Source: Candidatus Bathyarchaeota archaeon (GTDB lineage: Archaea > Thermoproteota > Bathyarchaeia > TCS64). Taken from it: a DNA stretch of 64,000 bases. Location of the stretch: NCBI GenBank assembly GCA_026014815.1, contig JAOZHP010000072.1, positions 62,001 to 126,000 of the forward strand, written 5' to 3'. The position numbers were made by a program, and so were the translations under genes. Position 1 is the first letter of the stretch, and each line of letters opens with the position of its first letter. The notes under the pieces are model-generated. The model saw nothing but the letters and a program-made list of their open reading frames with translations. It had not been told where the DNA came from and made no database searches. Shown one piece after another: positions 57,579 to 64,000 of the stretch.

Positions 57579-58529
57579 TTGAGACCTTTGAGGTTTGGAG
57601 TATTATCTTTTTTATCAAATCAAAGTCTTCCTGTCCAAGAATGGACGCATGCTGTACAAAAAATCGAAAAACTAGGATACTCAACCGTCTTCCGACAAGA
57701 TCACTTCGACACCACAGCATATGACCCAATAGCCATGTTGGCTTCAGCAGCATCGGTTACCAAGACACTGAATATTGGTTCATTCGTATTTGCCGTCGAC
57801 TTCCGTCATCCAGTAGTATTAGCAAAAGCAGCCGCGACATTACATCTATTATCCTCTGGAAGATTCGAGTTTGGAATCGGAACAGGGTTTCACCCATATG
57901 ATTACAATATGTCAGGCATTACCCTTGATCCAGCAAGTAAGAGAGTTGAACGCCTCGAAGAAGCCCTCAAAATCATCAAAGGGATGTGGACACAGGAGAG
58001 AACGAACTTCTCAGGAAAGCATTATCAGGTCACTGAGATTGAGAAGGCTGGTGAACTACCAGAAGGGGAGCGTCCCCCAATAATGATTGGTGGGGGTGGA
58101 AGAAAGATGCTGAGGCTGGCGGCTCAGCATGCAGATATCGTAGATATTATTCCTCCTTGGAGGGGGAGTTGGAGTAGAGCCTATAAAGAACAGACACTTG
58201 ATGGCATCAAACGAAAAATCAATCGCGTAAAAACAGCAGCTGAAGATTTTGGACGTGATCCAGATGATATCGAATTTCAGGTTGTATCGCTGAGGACGGA
58301 AATTACAGATAAACCTGAGCCAATAATTGAGAACTTGGCTAATGATTTTGGCATTACTACCGAAGATATTGAAAACAGTGAGTATGTCATGATTGGATCA
58401 AGTTCGGAGATTCGGAACAGGATTATGAGGTTTCGTGAAGAAACAGGAGTAAATTATTTTGTGTTTAGGTTAAGAAGTGATCAATTCGATGAGTATGCTG
58501 AATCGATAGTCAAACCATTGACGACCTAA
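57579..58529 (+). CDS. LLM-class flavin-dependent oxidoreductase
   Basis: LSSGRFEFGIGTGFHPYDY ... PPIMIGGGGRKMLRLAAQHADIVDI; TTG start. Confidence 0.9.
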   Translation: MRPLRFGVLSFLSNQSLPVQEWTHAVQKIEKLGYSTVFRQDHFDTTAYDPIAMLASAASVTKTLNIGSFVFAVDFRHPVVLAKAAATLHLLSSGRFEFGIGTGFHPYDYNMSGITLDPASKRVERLEEALKIIKGMWTQERTNFSGKHYQVTEIEKAGELPEGERPPIMIGGGGRKMLRLAAQHADIVDIIPPWRGSWSRAYKEQTLDGIKRKINRVKTAAEDFGRDPDDIEFQVVSLRTEITDKPEPIIENLANDFGITTEDIENSEYVMIGSSSEIRNRIMRFREETGVNYFVFRLRSDQFDEYAESIVKPLTT

Positions 58530-58608
58530 TGCTCAAATATAACTCTGCAGATTCAAACGTACAACTCTTCAACTCTGTATGTTGGATGGTTCAACCTGAT
58601 TCTCTGCG

Positions 58609-58631
58609 CCCCATACTCTTTTCTTCACTCC
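58609..58631 (+). repeat. Module M2 copy (copy D, left part)
   Basis: CCCCATACTCTTTTCTTCACTCC. Confidence 0.85.
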
Positions 58632-58640
58632 ACGCGCTCG

Positions 58641-58665
58641 ATAGTTTTAAGCGGTGATGCGCCCC
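58641..58665 (+). repeat. Module M1 copy D
   Basis: ATAGTTTTAAGCGGTGATGCGCCCC. Confidence 0.85.
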
Positions 58666-58730
58666 ACTCTGTGGTGTAACTTCCATTGGGGAGCTATACA
58701 AGCACCAAAAAGAATACGGAGAGCACATAG

Positions 58731-59306
58731 ATGAAGGTTGAACTCGGGCAGAAGAACTATCTCTACCCTGCGTTGGTGGTGCTCGTGGGTGCCAACGTCA
58801 ACGGCAAACCGAACTACACGCCTGTGGCCCACACGGGACTCTGGATAACCAGATCCTCTGTGGCGTTGACAGGTAACAGCCACTCGAACAAGGGGATAAA
58901 GGAGAATGGGACCTTCAGTTTCAACATCCCATCCCAGGAACAGCTGATCCTGACGGACTACTGTGGTCTGGTCTCGGGCAAGGACACGGACAAGGGGGCG
59001 CTTTTCACCAACTTCTATGGTGAGTTAGGGACGGCGCCAATGATAGAGGAGTGTCCCCTCAATATGGAGTTCAGGGTCGTGGAGACTACCGTTTCTCCGC
59101 GCTCGCGCGGCGTCCCCGCTGATGTCTACATCGGCGAGATCATCGCAACCTACTGCAACGAGGACGTGTTGACCGATGGTGAACTCGACTTGATGAAGGT
59201 CAAACCATATTTCGTAAGCGCTAGGGATCTATTCTATTATGGTCTGGGTGAGAGGATAGCGAGGGACGGAATCGGCGAACAGCTGAAGGAAAAACAGGAG
59301 AAATAA
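58731..59306 (+). CDS. Flavin reductase family protein
   Basis: LYPALVVLVGANVNGKPNYTPVAHTGLWITRSSVALTGNSHSNKGIKENGTFSFNIPSQEQL. Confidence 0.88.
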   Translation: MKVELGQKNYLYPALVVLVGANVNGKPNYTPVAHTGLWITRSSVALTGNSHSNKGIKENGTFSFNIPSQEQLILTDYCGLVSGKDTDKGALFTNFYGELGTAPMIEECPLNMEFRVVETTVSPRSRGVPADVYIGEIIATYCNEDVLTDGELDLMKVKPYFVSARDLFYYGLGERIARDGIGEQLKEKQEK

Positions 59307-59358
59307 TGAAAAAACATCTTCCATCTTTTTTCTTGAAACCACTCAGATGCTGACTCTA

Positions 59359-59377
59359 GTGAAGAAAAGAGTATGGG
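59359..59377 (-). repeat. Inverted module M2 copy
   Basis: GTGAAGAAAAGAGTATGGG is the reverse complement of CCCATACTCTTTTCTTCAC. Confidence 0.8.
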
Positions 59378-59386
59378 CGCGTTCTC

Positions 59387-59412
59387 GTAAGTTTTAAGCG
59401 GTGATGCGCCCC
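59387..59412 (+). repeat. Module M1 copy E
   Basis: GTAAGTTTTAAGCGGTGATGCGCCCC. Confidence 0.85.
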
Positions 59413-59451
59413 ATGGAAAATCAGCGATAAAAGCTTTACTACGTCGAAAAA

Positions 59452-59477
59452 GTAAAACTTAAGCGGTGATGCACCGC
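59452..59477 (+). repeat. Module M1 copy F (diverged)
   Basis: GTAAAACTTAAGCGGTGATGCACCGC. Confidence 0.7.
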
Positions 59478-59501
59478 ACCACGTATTACTTTAATTATAT
59501 G

Positions 59502-59527
59502 GTAAGTCTTAAGCGGTGATGTGCACC
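59502..59527 (+). repeat. Module M1 copy G (diverged)
   Basis: GTAAGTCTTAAGCGGTGATGTGCACC. Confidence 0.7.
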
Positions 59528-59806
59528 ACACAATGGTGCAGTAAGGGAGATCGGAGGAGAGACCATGGTTTTTGATGAACTCAAGGCAGCAGCGGGTCAG
59601 ATCACTGGCTTATTCAGGTACTGTAGACCGAAGGAGTATGCGCGGTGAGGGACCAACGACTACGATGACGTTAGCATAGAGTTAAACGCCATCAACAGAA
59701 GCTCAAAGAGGTACTGCGGTCGCGGGGCATGGCGACCCGAATTACGCTTGAGAAAACCTCAAAACAGCACGCCAACCTCTTTTTTCCGCTAAAAAAGGGT
59801 TTTGTA

Positions 59807-61582
59807 TTATTTCGTGTCCCTTGTCAGGATTTTCCCTGATCTAGCTCCCGTATGTTTGCCTTTCTCAATTACTGTCTCGCCGTTCACTATAACATGCTCA
59901 ATGCCTTCTGGGTACCTTCTCGTCTCCTTGGGCGTGCTCAGGAACATGAGGTTCTCCCAGTCAAGGAGGAGTATGTCGGCGTAGTTTTCTTCCTTGATGG
60001 TTCCGCGGTCGTTGATGTAGTGTGTCTCGGCTGGTAGGGAGGTGCATTTACGTATGGCTTCCTCGATGGTGAACAGACGCTGTTCCTTGACGTACCTGTT
60101 GAGGAACGAGGGGTAAGCTGAGAAAGCGCGGTAGAGGGGCTTGCTCCACGGTGGGCTCTTGGACTCGTGGTTGAGGTCAACCATGCTGGAGTCTATTCCC
60201 ACCATGCCTCTCGGGTGCTTGTAGAAGAGCCTGATGTATTCCTCGGTTAATCTGTAGTCCCGTGTTGAGCAAAGGGCATCCGGGTCCTCCGCGATGAGGT
60301 TGTACAGCGTGTCGAGGGCATCCTGACCGGTCTCGGCGGCTATCTCCTTCAGGGTCTTGTCGTTGTAGGTGGTGTTCCTGTGTTCGGTCACCTTGATCTC
60401 TTGGCTATAGTTCCGCTGCTGGGAGCGAGCCACGAGGGGTAAGTAGAAGTGACCGTCTTTCAAGGCCTGCCTAATCTCCGTCCTAAAGTCATGCATCTTG
60501 AGGGCCTTCGCGAGGGCTTCCCGTGAACCAAGCAACCTGATGTATGGCGGTAGGAGGTCGGCCATGTACTGGGAGGTGAACCACCAGTACATGATGACGT
60601 CGAACGAGACCTCTACTCCCTCGGCTATGTACCTGTCAATAACGTCTAGCGTGGCCTTGCCTATGGACTCCTGCACCACGGCTGGTGGCGGAGCCGGTGC
60701 CGTGTCCCAGCCCCCGCAGAGATGCGCCAACACAAGAGGGACCCCCGTCTTCTTGGCGGTCTCCAGTTCGTCCACTATGCCACCGATGCGGTTCCACGCT
60801 ATCCCGGGGCTATCTCCCTCTCTGCGCCCGGTTCGCCTCCAGTGGGGCGAGTATACGGTGGATGGGTAATCCCGGAGGATGGAGACGTGAGCATCTATCT
60901 CGGCTCTGGTAGCGTAGACGTCGGCGGGGTAGTCCATGCCCGTGGATAGGCCGACGCAACCGTCGTCGAGAGCCTGCCGTACAAGCTCACCGATGGCCTC
61001 TTCCTCGTCGGGCTTGGACTCCCGCTTGTAGTCGCGTCCAAGCACGGCTATCCTGCATGTGCTGTGACCCACGAGAGGCGCATAGTTGATGCTCAGCCCC
61101 TTCTCTTTTACGGCGGCGAAGTACTCCGCCATGGTCCGCCAGTTGATCTTCCAACCGTACCTCTCTTTCATGAGCGCGTTTACGTTGTCCAGCGGATAGG
61201 CGAGGCTCTTTGGGCTGTACATGTAAGGCTCAAGTTCCTGAGCCAGCTCCATGATCTCGCCCGTCATTATGGGTACGTAGTCGCCTAGGGGTGCGAAGGA
61301 TATGCCGCACTGGCCGCCGAAGAACGTTGTTATTCCCTGATGGACGTGGCTGTCACAGTTGGGGTAGAACAGGATGTTGATGTCTGAGTGGCTGTGGGAG
61401 TCTATGAAGCCGGGGGTCGCCACGAGTCCGGAGGCGTCCACTTCTTTGACTGCGTCGCCTTTGACGTCGCCAAGTGCGGCGATTCTGTCGCCGTGGATAC
61501 CTATGGAGGCTTTGTAGGAGGCTGCGCCTGTGCCATCGATTACCCTGGCGTCCTTGATGAGAATGTCGTATTCATCGGTCAT
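59807..61582 (-). CDS. N-acyl-D-amino-acid deacylase-like amidohydrolase
   Basis: GFIDSHSHSD; GCVGLSTGMDYPADVYATRAEI; PRGMVGIDSSMVDL. Confidence 0.87.
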   Translation of the reverse strand: MTDEYDILIKDARVIDGTGAASYKASIGIHGDRIAALGDVKGDAVKEVDASGLVATPGFIDSHSHSDINILFYPNCDSHVHQGITTFFGGQCGISFAPLGDYVPIMTGEIMELAQELEPYMYSPKSLAYPLDNVNALMKERYGWKINWRTMAEYFAAVKEKGLSINYAPLVGHSTCRIAVLGRDYKRESKPDEEEAIGELVRQALDDGCVGLSTGMDYPADVYATRAEIDAHVSILRDYPSTVYSPHWRRTGRREGDSPGIAWNRIGGIVDELETAKKTGVPLVLAHLCGGWDTAPAPPPAVVQESIGKATLDVIDRYIAEGVEVSFDVIMYWWFTSQYMADLLPPYIRLLGSREALAKALKMHDFRTEIRQALKDGHFYLPLVARSQQRNYSQEIKVTEHRNTTYNDKTLKEIAAETGQDALDTLYNLIAEDPDALCSTRDYRLTEEYIRLFYKHPRGMVGIDSSMVDLNHESKSPPWSKPLYRAFSAYPSFLNRYVKEQRLFTIEEAIRKCTSLPAETHYINDRGTIKEENYADILLLDWENLMFLSTPKETRRYPEGIEHVIVNGETVIEKGKHTGARSGKILTRDTK

Positions 61583-61651
61583 GGTATTGTCTAGGGGCGA
61601 ACAGGGTTTTATCGTTGGTGATTGATGAAAAATGGCTGGTTTGTCTCGGTT

Positions 61652-62977
61652 TTAGAGTTGGGTGGCTACCTCTCGCGCAGTCTTGTCGATGGAGTCGATG
61701 ATCTCGTCGATCTGTTCCTCTGTGATGATGAATGGTGGGCATAGGGTGAAGTGGTCTCCTAGTGTTCCGTCGGCGGTTCCTGTCCCTATGTATGGTAGCA
61801 CGCCGCGGCTGGCCATGCCTTTGAACATCCTGTGTGAGACCTGCTTCTCCCGCGGGAACGGCGCCTTTGTCGACTTGTCTTTGACGAACTCGACTCCGTG
61901 AAGCAGCCCCTTTCCACGGGTGTCTCCTATGATGGGGAGGTCGTCGAGCTCCTTTAGCCGCTTACTTAGGTAGCGCCCCATGGTTGCCGATCTCTCGATG
62001 AGCCTCTCCTTGACGAGTATGTCGAGGACCGCGGAGCCTGCCGCGGCGGACAGGGGGTTGAATCCATACGTGAAGATATGTGGGAAGCCAGATGAGGTTT
62101 CTTCGAAGGCTTCATCGATTCTTTTTCTCACAAGGATTGCGCCTAGGGGGGCATAACCTGAACTTATTCCTTTGCCTGTGATCATTATATCAGGCGTTAC
62201 ACCCCAATGGTCCATCCCAAAAGGCTTGCCTGTTCTCCCAAATCCCGTCATAACCTCGTCAGCTATTAAGAGAACGTCATGGTCGTCGCAGATCTCCCTC
62301 ACATAGGGGAAGTACTCATCAACGGGGGCAACGGCACCCAGCGTTGAACCCACAATGGGCTCGGCTATGAAGGCTGCAATATTTTCAGATCCTTCTCTCC
62401 GGATCGTAATATCAAGTGCGCGAGCGCAGTCGATATCACATTTTTCCGGAGTTTTCGAGTATGGGCATCTGTAACAGTAAGCTGGAGGTATATGGGTTAC
62501 ATCCAATAGGATTCTATGATAGGTTCGTCGCCTCCCTGTGTGGCCAGACACTGATGTAGCTGCAATGGTTGCTCCATGGTAGCTAGCCCACCGGCTGATA
62601 AGACGCGTTTTCCTAGGCTTTTTTCGTGCCAGATAATAGGAAAGAGCTAGTTTGATTGCAGTGTCAGTCCCCTCAGACCCACCCGATACGAAGTGGACAG
62701 AGCTCATTTCCTCTGGGGCGAGATCGATTACTTGTTTGGCCAGCCTGATTGCAGGCTCGTTTTGGAAGTGAACTCCGATGACGAACGCTACTTGCTCCGC
62801 TTGCTTCTTTAGAATTTTAGCTACCTCCTTTCTTCCATGTCCGATGGAGACCACGCAAGCACCAGAGCAAGCGTCGAGGTATCTTTTTCCTTCCTTATCG
62901 AAGAGAAATACTCCTTCTCCTCTATCGACTATAGGTAGTGAGGTGTATTTGTCACGTGGAAAAACTGGTATCACCAT
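61652..62977 (-). CDS. Class III (omega-type) PLP aminotransferase
   Basis: VHFVSGGSEGTDTAIKLAL; LLIADEVMTGFGRTGKPFGMDHWGVTPDIMITGKGISSGYAPLGAILV. Confidence 0.93.
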   Translation of the reverse strand: MVIPVFPRDKYTSLPIVDRGEGVFLFDKEGKRYLDACSGACVVSIGHGRKEVAKILKKQAEQVAFVIGVHFQNEPAIRLAKQVIDLAPEEMSSVHFVSGGSEGTDTAIKLALSYYLARKKPRKTRLISRWASYHGATIAATSVSGHTGRRRTYHRILLDVTHIPPAYCYRCPYSKTPEKCDIDCARALDITIRREGSENIAAFIAEPIVGSTLGAVAPVDEYFPYVREICDDHDVLLIADEVMTGFGRTGKPFGMDHWGVTPDIMITGKGISSGYAPLGAILVRKRIDEAFEETSSGFPHIFTYGFNPLSAAAGSAVLDILVKERLIERSATMGRYLSKRLKELDDLPIIGDTRGKGLLHGVEFVKDKSTKAPFPREKQVSHRMFKGMASRGVLPYIGTGTADGTLGDHFTLCPPFIITEEQIDEIIDSIDKTAREVATQL

Positions 62978-63106
62978 TTGAGTTCAAATCATATCTTTGA
63001 TATTATCTAAATATATATTATGAGATTGCCTGCGCGCGAGTTTGAAATAATAAATCTGAAAAGCATCTTTGGTCGATGTTATATATCTCACTAGAAACAG
63101 TGAATT

Positions 63107-64000
63107 ATGGATTTTGATTTCCTGATTAAGAACGCCAAGATTCTTGACGGAACAGGGAGCCCCTGGTTCCGAGGCGATATCGCTGTCAAGGATGGGAGGA
63201 TAGCTGGCGTAGGTAAGGTGTCAGGTGAAAGCACTGAGATCATCAACGTATCAGGGCTGGCGGTCTCGCCTGGATTCATTGATATCCACTCACACAGTGA
63301 TTTCTCGCTCATTGTGAATCCTGAGGCAGATAGCTTCATCAGGCAAGGAATAACAAGCGTCCTGAACGGTCACTGCGGTTTCTCAGCTATGCCATTTAAC
63401 GAGCTAGGGAGAGACATCATGAATGAGATCCGCGGGTTTGAGGGAGACTGGCTAACGACTCGCGAATACTTTAACGTAGTTGAGGCGAAAGGGGTGGCCT
63501 TGAACATAGGGACCTTGACGGGGCTCGGGAATCTACTAGTCTCTGTAATGGGGATGGATGCCTTCGACCGTTCACCCAGCCAAGACGAGGTTGAGGAGAT
63601 GAAGATGCTCCTAAGAACTTCGCTGGATGAGGGAAGTTATGGGCTTAGCTCAGGACTCGAATATGATCCACAGACTCTTACACCGACTGAGACCCTCATA
63701 GATCTATGTAATACCGTGGCATCCTGTGGTGGTCTCTACGCGACCCATGTGAGAAACAGGGACATAAAGGTGGTTGAGGCTGCTAAGGAGGCTATAAGGA
63801 TAGGTGAGGAATCAGGTGTACGTGTCGAGGGGGTGCACTGGGGAGCACGTTTTCCATCAGACGGGAAGACTAAGCATATCGTGGATCTATGCGACGAGGC
63901 AAGAAGCAGGGGGCTCGACATCGCGTTTGACCAGATTCCATGGACCATCGAGGACGGGTACGGCTGGTGTGGCTGCACCCTTATAGGGCCCATCATAATA
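63107..64000 (+). CDS. N-acyl-D-amino-acid deacylase-like amidohydrolase, 3' truncated by window edge
   Basis: Manual translation from ATG 63107: MDFDFLIKNAKILDGTGSPWFRGDIAVKDGRIAGVGKV...GFIDIHSHSDFSLIVN...GLSSGLEYDPQTLTP; open to window end. Confidence 0.88.
   Translation, partial: MDFDFLIKNAKILDGTGSPWFRGDIAVKDGRIAGVGKVSGESTEIINVSGLAVSPGFIDIHSHSDFSLIVNPEADSFIRQGITSVLNGHCGFSAMPFNELGRDIMNEIRGFEGDWLTTREYFNVVEAKGVALNIGTLTGLGNLLVSVMGMDAFDRSPSQDEVEEMKMLLRTSLDEGSYGLSSGLEYDPQTLTPTETLIDLCNTVASCGGLYATHVRNRDIKVVEAAKEAIRIGEESGVRVEGVHWGARFPSDGKTKHIVDLCDEARSRGLDIAFDQIPWTIEDGYGWCGCTLIGPIII

Noticed and set aside
54309-59527. CRISPR array from M1/M2 repeats
   Set aside because: Spacing is irregular and separated by genes, modules occur in both orientations, and no cas genes are in the window.
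54300-59700. Archaeal integron
   Set aside because: No integron integrase in the window and M1/M2 lack obvious attC-like folded palindromes; kept only as an alternative (cassette-like) hypothesis.
63091-63339. Antisense 82-aa ORF near the right end
   Set aside because: Opposite the clear deacylase coding frame starting at 63107; no support.

Overview
This is an archaeal chromosomal window. Evidence: histone, Alba, Nop5, fibrillarin, S17e, RNase P Pop5, XPB/Bax1, a 20S proteasome beta subunit and digeranylgeranylglycerophospholipid-type reductase. I cannot assign the lineage from sequence alone. Bases 1-23,000 hold a dense archaeal Wood-Ljungdahl supercluster: CODH/ACS delta and gamma subunits, Fwd C/A/B/D with an embedded ftr, mch, tetrahydromethanopterin biosynthesis genes (MptG, DHPS-like, RimK/MptN-like, CitG-like, DUF447), two CooC-like ATPases, a RACo-type corrinoid activator, and an iron-sulfur flavoprotein/archaeoflavoprotein/ferredoxin set. 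No mcr or mtr genes are visible here. Bases 23,000-53,700 are mostly archaeal housekeeping and transport genes, including a tandem NptA/PhoU duplication and a probable frameshifted HAD gene. The most unusual part lies downstream of tRNA-Ala(CGC), at about 54,000-59,700. Single flavin-enzyme, hydrolase and unknown genes on one strand are separated by copies of a modular composite repeat. Module M1 is TCGTAAGTTTTAAGCGGTGATGCGCCCC (7 copies) and module M2 is CCCCATACTCTTTTCTTCACTTC (5 copies, one inverted). M1 resembles the promoter of the adjacent tRNA gene. The arrangement could be a shared promoter/operator regulon or a cassette-like or mobile repeat system, and I rank it as the best candidate for something undescribed. 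The right end holds two N-acyl-D-amino-acid deacylase-like genes flanking a class III aminotransferase.
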